Below, in pieces: positions 27,266 to 35,964 of a DNA stretch of 64,000 nt. The notes beneath the pieces were generated by a model that was not told the origin of the DNA, did not search any database, and saw nothing but the letters and a program-made list of their open reading frames with translations. Within the stretch, counting starts at the first letter, position 1; every line of letters starts with the position of its first letter. The DNA comes from Spirochaetota bacterium (GTDB lineage: Bacteria > Spirochaetota > UBA4802 > JAKQUI01): NCBI GenBank assembly GCA_029562645.1, contig JAKQUI010000004.1, positions 124,001 through 188,000 of the forward strand, written 5' to 3'. The translations under genes and the position numbers were made by a program.

Positions 27266-28669
27266 CTACTCCAGCTTCGACTCGTCGATGGTGAACTTGT
27301 ACGCCTTCAGGATCTCCTTCGTCCACTCCTTCATGCGCACCGACATCTTCTTGTTCTTGATGACCATCTCGATCCGATCTTTGACCGCGGAGAGCGGCTG
27401 CACGACCTTCTCGCGGTCCTTGCCCTTCTTCACGTACTGATAGTAACGCTTGTCCTTGTTCTGGGCGTACTCGTCCTGGATCTCCGCGGCGCTCACGGTG
27501 ACGTCCTTGGTGCTCAGCTTTTTCATGAACTCCGCGGCCAGCAGCGCATCGCGCTTCATCGCGACGCCGCGGATATAGTCGGGGTCCTTCTCGAGCCCCT
27601 TCTGCTTGGCCACGCGCTTGAGCAGCTCCATGCGCAGGATGTTGTCGACGAGGCCCCGTCGCTGCGCCTCGGTCACCTCGCCGCCCTTCTGGCCCTGAAA
27701 GCGCTTCGAGTACAGCGCGATGCGCCGGTTGAGATCGGCGACCGTGAAGGCGACCTCGCCCACCTTGAAGATGACGTCGGCGGGGTTCTTGCTCGTCGCC
27801 TTTTCCGTATTGACCGCCACGTCCGGGGCCTTCTTCAAGTTCGCCAGATAGTCCTCGGCGCTCTTGCGCAGCAGGCGGTTCTTGAGGCGCGCGGCCTCGA
27901 CCTTGTTGTCGATGATGTCCTCGACATTGCTCTCGGTGAGGGTCTTCTTCGCGGTCACCCTGATCACATAGACGCCGTTGGGCATCTTCCCGGGCTGTTC
28001 GCTATACACGCGCACGGGCGTCACGGTGTACGCGTCCTCCTTGAGCGCGAAGGCGGCCGCGGCATAGTTGTCCGGAAGCATCTCCGCGATGCGGAAGCCG
28101 ATATCGCCGCCGTTCTTCTTCGAAAAATCGTCGGAATGCTTCTTCGCGAGCTCGTCGAATTTCTCGCCCTTCTTGAGCTGTTCGATGACGCCCTGCGCCT
28201 TCTGCGTGGCGGCCTCGAGCTCGGCGGCGAGGTCCTTCTCGGAGAGCTTCTCGCGCTTGGCGCCCTCGACCCGCGCGTCCCGGATCTTGAAGTAGATGTG
28301 GCTGATGCGCACGATGGGCTCCTTGAACTTCGCGGTGTCGCGGATCTCCTTCTGGTAGAGGAGCTTGGTGAGCTGGTGCTCCATCGCCATGTCGGCCATC
28401 GCCTTGAACTCGTCGGTCGCGTCGAAACCGGCCTTCTTGGCCTCCAGTGCCGCGATGCGCTCGATGGCGATGCGCTCGAGCTTTTCCTTTTGCGCCTTCT
28501 TGGTCTTGACGACCGAGTCCTTCTGGAAGTGGCGCTCCTTGAGCCATTCGTACAAATCACCGCGCTTGATATCGCCGCCCTGATAGGTGGCGAGGATGTC
28601 GCCCTCGCGCTTGCAGCCCATGGCCGCCGCGATCATCAGCATGATCCCTATGCATACCGCCTTCTTCAT
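27266..28669 (-). CDS. Parvulin-type peptidyl-prolyl isomerase lipoprotein
   Basis: The start is the ATG at 28669, preceded by AAGGAG; 467 residues follow. The lipoprotein signal is MKKAVCIGIMLMIAAAMGC. A SurA-like N-terminal helical part (about 25-120) leads into a parvulin domain at about 120-235: RISHIYFKIRDA, HSDD-SKKNGGDIGF, and MPNGVYVIRVT. A second helical module (about 285-460) begins at DVIFKVGEVAFTVADLNRRI, which resembles a repeat of the N-terminal chaperone part. Such SurA/PrsA proteins fold outer-membrane or secreted proteins. The gene stands alone, 110 bases after the stop of the synthetase gene upstream on the same strand. Confidence 0.88.
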   Translation of the reverse strand: MKKAVCIGIMLMIAAAMGCKREGDILATYQGGDIKRGDLYEWLKERHFQKDSVVKTKKAQKEKLERIAIERIAALEAKKAGFDATDEFKAMADMAMEHQLTKLLYQKEIRDTAKFKEPIVRISHIYFKIRDARVEGAKREKLSEKDLAAELEAATQKAQGVIEQLKKGEKFDELAKKHSDDFSKKNGGDIGFRIAEMLPDNYAAAAFALKEDAYTVTPVRVYSEQPGKMPNGVYVIRVTAKKTLTESNVEDIIDNKVEAARLKNRLLRKSAEDYLANLKKAPDVAVNTEKATSKNPADVIFKVGEVAFTVADLNRRIALYSKRFQGQKGGEVTEAQRRGLVDNILRMELLKRVAKQKGLEKDPDYIRGVAMKRDALLAAEFMKKLSTKDVTVSAAEIQDEYAQNKDKRYYQYVKKGKDREKVVQPLSAVKDRIEMVIKNKKMSVRMKEWTKEILKAYKFTIDESKLE

Positions 28670-28779
28670 TGCGAAACACTCCTTTATGGTCAGATTCTTC
28701 CGTGCGTCCGGGGTGGGTCCGCCGTCGTTGTATACTCCCGCTATATCCCGGCCGCGGTCGGCCCTGTCAACCCGAATTT

Positions 28780-30879
28780 CTACACGATGCGCAGACGCGC
28801 GTCCAGCGCCATGACGCCCGAGCCGTCGGCCAGGACGCGCAGCGGGTTCACATCGAGCTCGCGTATCCGGGGCTCGCGCGCAAGCAGGCACGATACCCGG
28901 TGTACGGCGTCGACGAGCCCCTCGATGTCCGTGCGCGCCCCGCCGCGCGCGCCCGCGAGCAGCCGGTGCGATTTGAGGCGCGAGAGGCGCCGCGCGATCT
29001 CATCGGGCGCCGCGGGGCACAGCAGCGTCGCGACATCGCGGAACGCCTCCACGTAGATGCCGCCATAGCCGAACACGACCACCTGGCCGAACGATTCATC
29101 GAACTTCCCGCCGATGAACATGTCAAAGCCCGGGCCCGCCATCCACTGCACCCGCACGCCGTCGAAACGCGCGTTCTTATTATAAGTACGAAGGTTGTCG
29201 CGTATCGTTGAAAAGTTTTTTCGCACGGAATCGTCATCGGCCACATTCACGGCAACGCCGCCGGCGTCCGACTTGTGGAGCGCGTCCGGCGAGACGACCT
29301 TCATGACGACCGGATAGCCGATTCGGCGCGCGAGCTCGACGGCGGCATCAGCGTTTTCGGCGACGCCGGATTCAGCGACGCGCACGCCGAACGCGGACAA
29401 CAGCTCCAGCGCCTCCTCGCCGCGGTCGCCCGGGTGCGCGGCGATCCACGCGTCGGCGGCCGCGATATCGGCGCCGGGCGGCGGACCCTCCGGAACGTCG
29501 GCGGAGAGCGCGCGGTTGACGAAATCACGCTGCGCGGCGAGGGCGCGCACCATCTCCTCCGGCGTATTGAATATGGGGAAGTTCACGTTTTGCTTCACCT
29601 GCGAAAGTGTCCGCGACAGGCCAAAGAGGCAGATCCCGAGCGGTTTTCCCGACGAGAGGATCGCGCCCCACGTTTCCTTCGAAAGGTCGGTGAGGAACAT
29701 GCGCGAGAAGACGTCCGTGCCCGAGGGCATGTACGGACGCTGGCTCACGTAGACCGCGCCGTCGACCTTTTCGTTGTGCATCACGCTGTACATCACGTGC
29801 GCCGAGAGCTGCGGATCGTAGATATCGCCCATATCCAGGGGGTTCGAGAACTTGATCACGCCGGCGTTCGCGAACTGCTGCAGCCCGCTGTAGAACTCCT
29901 CGCCGGGATCGGCGAAGGAAAAGCCCGCGTTCTCGCAAAGGTCGGCGGTGATGACCGAAAACCCGCCGGCCGGGCTCATCACCATGATGCGGTTGCCGCG
30001 CATGGGCGGGAGCTCGAAGGCCTTCGCGACGGCCACGAAATCGGTGTAGTTGCGGATGCGGATGATCCCGGCGCTCTCGAAGGCGGAATCGATGATGTCC
30101 TCGTCGTTGGACAACGCCGCCGTGTGGCTCATCGCCGCCTTCTTGCCGATCTCCGTGGTGTTGGACTTGAAGACCACGATGGGCTTGTTGATGGTTTTGG
30201 CCGCCTCCACCATGTCCCGGCCGCGCACCACGCTCTCCAGATACAGGCAGATGATGGTCGTGTCGGGATCGTCGCCGAAGTAGCGGAGGAAGTCCACCTC
30301 GTCCAGATCGAGCTTGTTGCCGATGCTGGCGAATTTCGCCATACCGATGTTCTCCTCCATGAGGAGGTTCCACATCATGAGCCCCACGCCGCCGCTTTGC
30401 GAAATGACCGACAGCCCGCCCTTCGGCGGGCGGTAGAGCGGGACGAAGGGCAGGCACAGGCCGTTCGCGGTGTTGGCGACGGTCACGCCGTTTGGCCCCA
30501 CGAAGCGGATATTGTAGCGCCGGGCGTTGGCGAGCGCGGCATCGGCGAGCTTTTTCCCCTCCTCGCCGAACTCCGCGAAACCGCCGGATGGGATCGCCAT
30601 GCGCGGGATCCCGAACTTCCCGCACACCTCGATCATCTCCGGCACGAAACGCGCGGGGATGAGGCAGACCGCGAGATCGGGCACCTCCGGGAGGTCCTCC
30701 ATCGCGCGGTACATCTTGATGCCGTCGACGTGCGCGTCCTCCGCGCGCGGGTTCATGCCGAATATGCGGCCGCGATAACCCCAGCGCAGGAGGTTCTCGA
30801 GAATCATCCGCGGAATATTGTTGGGTTTGGACGAGAGCCCGATGATGACGATGGACTCGGGATAGAATATCGTGTGCAT
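28780..30879 (-). CDS. ADP-forming acetyl/acyl-CoA synthetase (fused alpha-beta)
   Basis: The protein has 699 residues from the ATG at 30879 (GGAGG five bases upstream). Domains in order: CoA-binding (about 5-130), succinyl-CoA-synthetase-like with VISQSGGVG and the phosphorylated histidine His252 in SHTAAL (about 140-440), and ATP-grasp (about 490-699) with PVVMKVVSPDALHKSDAGGV and the C-terminal LDVNPLRVL. The enzyme converts acyl-CoA, ADP and phosphate to acid, CoA and ATP, and is typical of anaerobic fermenters. Alternative: an acetyltransferase-like Pat protein, but no GNAT domain is seen. A perfect inverted repeat lies in its leader (30925-30940). A second homologue begins beyond the right edge (63390-64000). 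Confidence 0.9.
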   Translation of the reverse strand: MHTIFYPESIVIIGLSSKPNNIPRMILENLLRWGYRGRIFGMNPRAEDAHVDGIKMYRAMEDLPEVPDLAVCLIPARFVPEMIEVCGKFGIPRMAIPSGGFAEFGEEGKKLADAALANARRYNIRFVGPNGVTVANTANGLCLPFVPLYRPPKGGLSVISQSGGVGLMMWNLLMEENIGMAKFASIGNKLDLDEVDFLRYFGDDPDTTIICLYLESVVRGRDMVEAAKTINKPIVVFKSNTTEIGKKAAMSHTAALSNDEDIIDSAFESAGIIRIRNYTDFVAVAKAFELPPMRGNRIMVMSPAGGFSVITADLCENAGFSFADPGEEFYSGLQQFANAGVIKFSNPLDMGDIYDPQLSAHVMYSVMHNEKVDGAVYVSQRPYMPSGTDVFSRMFLTDLSKETWGAILSSGKPLGICLFGLSRTLSQVKQNVNFPIFNTPEEMVRALAAQRDFVNRALSADVPEGPPPGADIAAADAWIAAHPGDRGEEALELLSAFGVRVAESGVAENADAAVELARRIGYPVVMKVVSPDALHKSDAGGVAVNVADDDSVRKNFSTIRDNLRTYNKNARFDGVRVQWMAGPGFDMFIGGKFDESFGQVVVFGYGGIYVEAFRDVATLLCPAAPDEIARRLSRLKSHRLLAGARGGARTDIEGLVDAVHRVSCLLAREPRIRELDVNPLRVLADGSGVMALDARLRIV

Positions 30880-30924
30880 GGCGTCCTCCGTTTTGTGTGT
30901 GCGGTGCGCGCGAACCGGACGGAA

Positions 30925-30940
30925 TTGTCGCACGCGACAA
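30925..30940. promoter_or_regulatory. Inverted-repeat operator candidate upstream of the acyl-CoA synthetase
   Basis: TTGTCGC-AC-GCGACAA is a perfect 7-bp inverted repeat with a 2-base centre, lying 46-61 bases upstream of the ATG at 30879. The position fits a repressor or activator site within or near the promoter. No regulator gene is adjacent. Confidence 0.4.
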
Positions 30941-31028
30941 CCGTCGGGGCAACGAAAAATTATTTTGTTGAAAAAAATTAATTCATCGGGACAATGACCG
31001 AAGCAGGTAGAACGCGCGACCGCCTCCT

Positions 31029-31577
31029 ATGAAAAAAGACATGAAACGATACCACGACCGCCTGAAGAATATCCTCTCGTCGGAGGAGCTCTGCTGCATC
31101 AAGAAGGATTCGTCGACGCTCATCGAGATCGCCTACGATTACATCGAGATGGGCGAGTTCAAGAAGGCCTTCCGGCTCTTCTGCGTGGGCGCGCGCCTCA
31201 ACAGCCTCGATCCCGATGTTTTAAACGGGCTCGGCGTGTCCCTCTGCGAACTGGGGAAATTCGACATCTCGCGCCAGATCCTCGAGAACGCGATTCGCCT
31301 CTACCCGGACAACCCCGTGATCCTGTCGAACCTGGCGAGCATCTACCGCGAGACGGGCCTCATCGAGCTGGCCATCCATTGCTATCACCGGGCCGTCACC
31401 ATCGATCCCGGCATCGTCGAGGCGCACCTCAACCTGGCCGACCTCTACTACGACACCGGCGATCTTTTCGTGGCCTACCTCACCGTGCTGGAGGTGCTCA
31501 AGAACCATCCCGGCAACGAAGAGGCCATCGAGCTCCGGGACGACCTCCTGATCAACCTGGGCCTCTCGATCGCCTGA
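31029..31577 (+). CDS. Cytoplasmic TPR protein
   Basis: The 182-aa protein lacks a signal peptide. From about residue 30 it is built of four to five tetratricopeptide repeats (for example YIEMGEFKKAFRLFCVGARL, NGLGVSLCELGKFDISRQIL, YRETGLIELAIHCYHRAV). The first part (MKKDMKRYHDRLKNILSS) is basic and helical. An alternative ATG at 31041 exists; neither has a good ribosome site. It is divergent from the acyl-CoA synthetase gene, sharing a 149-base region. TPRs give a binding surface; no partner is evident. Confidence 0.8.
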   Translation: MKKDMKRYHDRLKNILSSEELCCIKKDSSTLIEIAYDYIEMGEFKKAFRLFCVGARLNSLDPDVLNGLGVSLCELGKFDISRQILENAIRLYPDNPVILSNLASIYRETGLIELAIHCYHRAVTIDPGIVEAHLNLADLYYDTGDLFVAYLTVLEVLKNHPGNEEAIELRDDLLINLGLSIA

Positions 31578-31593
31578 GCAATCGAAAAATTCC

Positions 31594-31623
31594 TTGACCA
31601 AAAACGCGTCCTTCGCCTAATGG
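31594..31623 (+). promoter_or_regulatory. Candidate promoter for the rnfC/D cluster
   Basis: TTGACC (31594-31599) and TAATGG (31618-31623) are 18 bases apart and would give a leader of about 80 bases before the Cys-protein gene at 31711. The match is moderate. Confidence 0.3.
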
Positions 31624-31710
31624 ACATTTACAAAACCATACGGCCCGCATGCGTACGCCGCCGCTACCCGCACGGCCGGGAAACATTGAGACATCCCCGA
31701 GGAGCAACGA

Positions 31711-31989
31711 ATGGTCAAGGAAAAGATATTCTGTGCAAATTGCCAGTATTGCATCGTGATCCGGCAGTACGAATCGGAGCCCGACAAATACGTCCTGCGC
31801 GTTAAGTGCATGAAGAAAAAATGGGTCAAACGCTCCGGCGAGGAAAAGTTCTACAAATACTTCACCGTCGCCCGCCGGATCATGGACGACTGCGATTCCT
31901 ACAGCCCCGTGGGCGAGGCCTACCCGTACATAAAGAACCTCCGGAAGGAGCTCCCCATCAAGGACGAGATCTATTCGACCAAGGAATAG
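31711..31989 (+). CDS. Small cysteine-cluster protein leading the rnfC/D genes
   Basis: The 92-aa protein has an AGGAG site before its ATG. It carries Cys8, Cys11 and Cys14 in FCANCQYC and Cys33, a spacing that could bind zinc or an iron-sulfur cluster, followed by a basic patch (MKKKWVKR) and a hydrophilic C-terminus. No signal peptide. Its stop is only two bases from the rnfC ATG, so it is almost certainly cotranslated with rnfC. I do not recognise a family; a role in assembling or donating electrons to the RnfC/D proteins is inference from position. Confidence 0.7.
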   Translation: MVKEKIFCANCQYCIVIRQYESEPDKYVLRVKCMKKKWVKRSGEEKFYKYFTVARRIMDDCDSYSPVGEAYPYIKNLRKELPIKDEIYSTKE

Positions 31990-31991
31990 GC

Positions 31992-33317
31992 ATGCGCGCC
32001 GGTTCCTTTTCAGGGGGGATTCGCCCCCCGGAGACGAAGGGCCGTATCGAAAACAGCCCGTTTTCCAATCTCAGCGTTCCCCATCAGTGCAGCATCCCGA
32101 TCCAGCATCGCGCCGGAACCGCGGCGCGGCCGGTCGTGGCCGTTGGCGACGTGGTCCGCGAGGGCCAGCTGATCGCCGCCGATGAGGGCGCGGGAGATAT
32201 CCGCGTGCACGCGTCCATCCCCGGCCGGGTGATGGACATCGGCGACCGCCCCGCGCATTCGGGCGGGTGCGCGCCCTGCATCGTCATCGAGGCCGCGGGC
32301 TCATTCTCCGGATTTGGGGCCGCCGCGCCCTGCGACTGGACAACGCTCACGCCCGTGGAGATCGTACGCCGCGTACGCGAGGCCGGCGTGATGTGCGCCC
32401 ACGGCGCGGGCATCCCGGCCGCCCGGATCCTCGCGCCCCCGGAGGGTTGCGCGATCGACACGATTATCGTACACGGCGCCGAGTGCGAGCCCTACCTCAC
32501 CGCGGCCGACATGCTGCTGCGAGCCTATCCGGCCGAGATCCTCGAGGGGGCGCGGATCGCCCTACGGGCCCTCGGCGCGTCGCGCGCGATCATCGCCATA
32601 CCGAAATCGCTTACAACGGCCCTCGCGGCGATCCGCACGGCGCTCGCCGCCCACGCGGGCCCCGGGACTGTTACCGTGAGGCCGGTCTCGGACAAATACC
32701 CGCAGGGGAACGAGCGGCTGATCATCAAGGCCGCCGCGCGTAAGACGATTCATGCAGGGACCGACCTCACGCGCGCCGGGTTCGCGGTACTCAACGCGGC
32801 GACGGTCATCGCGTTGCGCGAGGCGGTGCTGGCCGAGAAGCCCCTCATCGAGCGGCCCATCACCGTGGGCGGTCCGGGCATCAGGAAACCGGGCAATTAT
32901 AAAGTACGCATCGGCACCGCCGTCGAGGACGTCATCAGGGAATGCGAGGGGCTGGTCGATCCCGCGGCGCGCGTCATCATGGGCGGCCCGATCTCCGGGA
33001 CCGCCGTTCGCGACATGCGCGTCCCCGTGACCGGCACGACGACGGCTATCATCGCCCTCCTCGGGCCGGACCACGGCGCGTCGGGCGAGCGCGAGTGCAT
33101 CCGCTGCGGGCGCTGTGTCGCGGCCTGTCCCATGGGACTCATGCCCCATGAGCTGGACGAGGCGGCGCGGCAGGATCGCCATGATGCGCGTGAAGCGCGC
33201 GGCGTCGAGGCGTGCATCGCCTGTCACGCCTGCTCGTACGTATGCCCGTCGCGTCGGCCGATCGGCCGTAGAATCGATGCGGCGCGCACCAACCGTCAGG
33301 GGGCCATCGATGGCTAA
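31992..33317 (+). CDS. rnfC: RnfC-like electron transport subunit
   Basis: The protein has 441 residues from the ATG at 31992 (AAGGA upstream). The N-terminal RnfC barrel-sandwich part includes VPHQCSIPIQHRAG. The flavin/NADH-binding part shows IIVHGAECEPYLTAADMLL and, further on, SDKYPQGNERLIIKA. Two 4Fe-4S clusters are bound by Cys369/372/375/379 (CIRCGRCVAACP) and Cys408/411/414/418 (CIACHACSYVCP). In Rnf complexes this peripheral subunit takes electrons from NADH or ferredoxin and works with membrane partners to pump Na+ or H+. It overlaps rnfD by eight bases. The other Rnf genes (G, E, A, B) do not follow. Confidence 0.88.
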   Translation: MRAGSFSGGIRPPETKGRIENSPFSNLSVPHQCSIPIQHRAGTAARPVVAVGDVVREGQLIAADEGAGDIRVHASIPGRVMDIGDRPAHSGGCAPCIVIEAAGSFSGFGAAAPCDWTTLTPVEIVRRVREAGVMCAHGAGIPAARILAPPEGCAIDTIIVHGAECEPYLTAADMLLRAYPAEILEGARIALRALGASRAIIAIPKSLTTALAAIRTALAAHAGPGTVTVRPVSDKYPQGNERLIIKAAARKTIHAGTDLTRAGFAVLNAATVIALREAVLAEKPLIERPITVGGPGIRKPGNYKVRIGTAVEDVIRECEGLVDPAARVIMGGPISGTAVRDMRVPVTGTTTAIIALLGPDHGASGERECIRCGRCVAACPMGLMPHELDEAARQDRHDAREARGVEACIACHACSYVCPSRRPIGRRIDAARTNRQGAIDG

Positions 33318-34272
33318 CGGCACCGCACCGGCGCACACGCCCTGCCCGCCCCACATGCATGATTCCCGGTCGCTTGCGGGGATGATGCGGACCGTCTGCA
33401 TCGCGCTCGCGCCCGCCCTCGCCGCCGGCGCCGCGCTCCTGGGCGCGGGGATACTCGTGAACGCCGCCGCGGCGGTGCTTGCGGCGATAGCCTCCGAGGC
33501 GCTCTTTCTCCTCGCGGCGCGGAAAAAGATCACCCTGACCGACGGCTCGGCGGCCGTGACGGGACTCCTGGTGGCGCTCAATCTGCCGGCCGGAACGCCC
33601 CCCTGGCTCGCTGCAGCGGGCGGCGCATTCGCCATCGTATTCATCAAGCAGCTATCGGGCGGGATGGGGGCCAATCCGTTCAATCCCGCACTCGGGGCGC
33701 TCGCAATCATGCACCTGTTTTTTCCGGCGGAGATGGGCGGCGCCTGGCATTCTTTTTCGACCGCACCTCCCATCACCGCTGAGACGCAGTCCCTTGCGCC
33801 ATTTGTCGCGCTCCTGACCGGCGGCTCGGGGGCCACCGTCGCCGAGGTTGCCGCGCCGCTCGCGCTCTGCGGGGGGATCTTCCTGCTCGTCCGCAGGGTG
33901 ATCTCGTGGCACATCCCGATCGCGTTCCTCGCCGCCGCGGGAGCGACCGCGTTTTTTCTCTTCCGCGCCACGGGAACGGGAGAGAGCGCCGCGGCCCTGT
34001 CCGCCGGGTATCACCTGGTTGCGGGGGGACTGTTCCTGTACGCGTTCTTCATGGCGACCGACCCCGCGACATCGCCGGTAACGGCGCCTGGCATGGTCCT
34101 GTTCGGGGCGTGCTGCGGGGCGCTGGTCATCATCGTCCGTCCGTTCGGCGGCTACCCGGAAACGGCGCCGCTCGCGATGCTCCTGATGAACGCGCTCGCG
34201 CCGCTCATCGACCGCATCACCCGTCCCCGCATGTTCGGCGGTCGCGCCGCCGCACTGCGCCAAAAGAATTGA
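33310..34272 (+). CDS. rnfD: RnfD-like membrane flavoprotein subunit
   Basis: The protein has 320 residues from the ATG at 33310; the frame extends upstream inside rnfC but an overlapping start is expected. About nine membrane helices are visible. The covalent FMN site of the RnfD/NqrB family is present as SGAT with Thr176 (GGSGATVAE). The second family signature, FMATDPATSPV, follows helix seven or eight, and LKKITLTDGS-type and ANPFNPAL motifs also match. The product moves electrons across the membrane with RnfC and RnfG. A 64-base gap leads to the STAS gene. Confidence 0.88.
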   Translation: MANGTAPAHTPCPPHMHDSRSLAGMMRTVCIALAPALAAGAALLGAGILVNAAAAVLAAIASEALFLLAARKKITLTDGSAAVTGLLVALNLPAGTPPWLAAAGGAFAIVFIKQLSGGMGANPFNPALGALAIMHLFFPAEMGGAWHSFSTAPPITAETQSLAPFVALLTGGSGATVAEVAAPLALCGGIFLLVRRVISWHIPIAFLAAAGATAFFLFRATGTGESAAALSAGYHLVAGGLFLYAFFMATDPATSPVTAPGMVLFGACCGALVIIVRPFGGYPETAPLAMLLMNALAPLIDRITRPRMFGGRAAALRQKN

Positions 34273-34336
34273 CGAAATCGACGCAACCCGCTATACTACC
34301 GGAAACGGCGCGGCGTACGGCGCCGCATCCATCGAC

Positions 34337-34696
34337 ATGAAACAGTATTTCGACTACACCCTGCAGGGCTCGATCGCCGTCTTCACCCTGCGCATCGACC
34401 GGCTGCTCTTTTTCGAGTCGGCGCAAATCCTGGCGACGGTCGAGCAGAAGCTGGGCGAGCTCGGCTTTCCCGACCTGATCATCGACCTGCGCTCGGTGGG
34501 CACCCTCGATTCCGCCGGCGTGGGCTTCCTCATCTCCGTGAAGCACCTCATCGACACGCACCAGCGCCGAATCGCGGTCGTGTGCGACAACGAGTCGGTC
34601 CTCCGGGTCCTGAGCATCACCAACATGGAGAGCTTCCTGCGCGTGTGCAATAGCCTCGAACAGGCCCACGCCTCGTTCGGCGAGGGATCGGCATGA
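34337..34696 (+). CDS. STAS-domain anti-sigma factor antagonist
   Basis: The 119-aa single-domain protein matches SpoIIAA/RsbV-type antagonists: FPDLIIDLRSVGTLDSAGVG carries the phosphorylatable Ser59, which is controlled by a cognate serine kinase and phosphatase. In the unphosphorylated state such proteins bind an anti-sigma kinase and release the sigma factor. No kinase gene is adjacent, although the SpoIIE-type phosphatase domain in the large hybrid kinase at 51428-56311 is a candidate partner. It overlaps the nitroreductase gene by four bases. Confidence 0.88.
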   Translation: MKQYFDYTLQGSIAVFTLRIDRLLFFESAQILATVEQKLGELGFPDLIIDLRSVGTLDSAGVGFLISVKHLIDTHQRRIAVVCDNESVLRVLSITNMESFLRVCNSLEQAHASFGEGSA

Positions 34697-35205
34697 GCGT
34701 GGTTCTGGAGGCGATCTATACGCGCAGGAGCATCCGGCGCTACGCCCCGGACCCGGTCCCGGAGGACGCCATTCGCGAGATCGTACGGGCCGGCATGAAC
34801 GCCCCGTCGGCGGGAAACGAACAGCCCTGGCAGTTCGTGATCATCGACCGCCGCGAGATTCTGGACGGCATACCGACCGTGCACCCGCACGCTGCGATGA
34901 TCCGCGAGGCGCCCGTCGCGATCCTCGTCTGCGGCGACCTGACGCTGGAGACGAAGCAGGGCTATTGGGTGCAGGACTGCGCCGCCGCGACACAGAACAT
35001 GCTGCTGGCCGCGGCGGCCCTGGGACTGGGCTCGGTATGGCTGGGGGTCTATCCCCGCGACGACCGCGTGACGGGACTGCGGCGACTGCTCGGGATCCCC
35101 GAAACCGTGGTTCCCTTCGCCCTCCTTCCCGTCGGCCATCCCGCGGAGCACAAGCCGCGCAAGGACGAGTTTCACCCCGAGCGCATCCACCGAAACGCCT
35201 GGTAA
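34693..35205 (+). CDS. Nitroreductase-family FMN enzyme
   Basis: The 170-aa protein starts in an ATGA overlap with the STAS gene. RRSIRRYAPDPVPEDAI at the N-terminus and NAPSAGNEQPWQFVII are the FMN-binding signatures of the family. The C-terminal GLGSVWLGVYPRDDRVTGLRR and LLPVGHPAEHK complete it. These homodimeric cytoplasmic enzymes reduce nitroaromatics, quinones or flavins with NAD(P)H; the substrate cannot be told from sequence. It is the last gene of the plus-strand cluster, before a strong hairpin. Confidence 0.9.
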   Translation: MSVVLEAIYTRRSIRRYAPDPVPEDAIREIVRAGMNAPSAGNEQPWQFVIIDRREILDGIPTVHPHAAMIREAPVAILVCGDLTLETKQGYWVQDCAAATQNMLLAAAALGLGSVWLGVYPRDDRVTGLRRLLGIPETVVPFALLPVGHPAEHKPRKDEFHPERIHRNAW

Positions 35206-35208
35206 GGC

Positions 35209-35232
35209 GCCGGGGCGGCGGACCGCCCCGGC
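35209..35232. terminator. Strong GC hairpin between convergent genes
   Basis: A perfect 10-bp stem (35209-35218 with 35223-35232) with a CGGA loop begins four bases after the nitroreductase stop and eight bases before the end of the minus-strand membrane gene. Neither side has a T tract, so it may terminate weakly or protect both 3' ends. Confidence 0.5.
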
Positions 35233-35240
35233 ATGCGGCA

Positions 35241-35432
35241 TCAGTCGCTATCTTCCTCTTTTTTCATGAAGAATTGCTCACGCACCAGGTTTGCGACAAA
35301 GACGACGGCCGTAACCGCGGTGACGGCAATCATCGCCGTTTGGGACAAACGCAGGGTCGTGTAAAAGCCGCCCAGCAGAACCATGACGGCGACAAACAGC
35401 AGGGTAAACAAGGCAGTACCAACTGGACTCAT
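35241..35432 (-). CDS. Small two-helix membrane protein
   Basis: The protein has 63 residues from the ATG at 35432, which is preceded by AAGGAG at eight bases; the upstream extension to 35480 is unsupported. Two hydrophobic helices (about 5-24 and 30-50) and a charged tail (QFFMKKEEDSD) are all there is. I recognise no family and cannot assign a function. Confidence 0.6.
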   Translation of the reverse strand: MSPVGTALFTLLFVAVMVLLGGFYTTLRLSQTAMIAVTAVTAVVFVANLVREQFFMKKEEDSD

Positions 35433-35522
35433 ATTCTTCTCTCCTTCGTGTGGTGATCCGCCGCGCGCTGCGCGGCGCACTCTGCGGATGATCGCTCCCG
35501 ACCGGGAGCGGTGTCGGAGAGG

Positions 35523-35852
35523 CTAGCGGAAGGTCCCCGAACTCCATCGGGGATATTTGTTCTGATGACATGGGTCGGCATCGGCATGACGGGCCGATTC
35601 TCCGAAACGGACGGCCCGTACCCGCGGAAGCGGATGATGTGCGAGCGCGAAATGCTGGGGGTGCTTCTTGGGCTGCGGGGTGGCCGTCCGGGCAAGCGCA
35701 TCGGCGATCCCCGGGTCGGCCAGGCGGCAATCGACCGACCCAACGGCGCTTGCCGCGCCCGGCGATATAAACGCATAGGCGATACACGCGGCAATCCCGA
35801 CGAGACAGACTGCCCGCCGCCAACGTGCGCATGATGACCGGCTTTTTCCCAT
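35523..35852 (-). CDS. Possible small secreted protein
   Basis: A 109-aa frame from the ATG at 35852 begins with a plausible signal peptide (basic MGKSRSSCARWRR, hydrophobic VCLVGIAACIAYAFI, cleavage near GAASA). The rest is Arg-, His- and Pro-rich with no motif. It has no clear ribosome site and competing frames are open on both strands, so I give it limited weight. It would be divergent from the Cys-hairpin protein at 35965. Confidence 0.4.
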   Translation of the reverse strand: MGKSRSSCARWRRAVCLVGIAACIAYAFISPGAASAVGSVDCRLADPGIADALARTATPQPKKHPQHFALAHHPLPRVRAVRFGESARHADADPCHQNKYPRWSSGTFR

Positions 35853-35964
35853 TACGGAGCCAATTCTATCACATGGGGAAAAAATAGCTTGCAAAATTCC
35901 AAAACATCCTATTTTTGCCGAACAACTCATCGAGCAGATGGGTTAATTATTTCCGGAGGGTACT

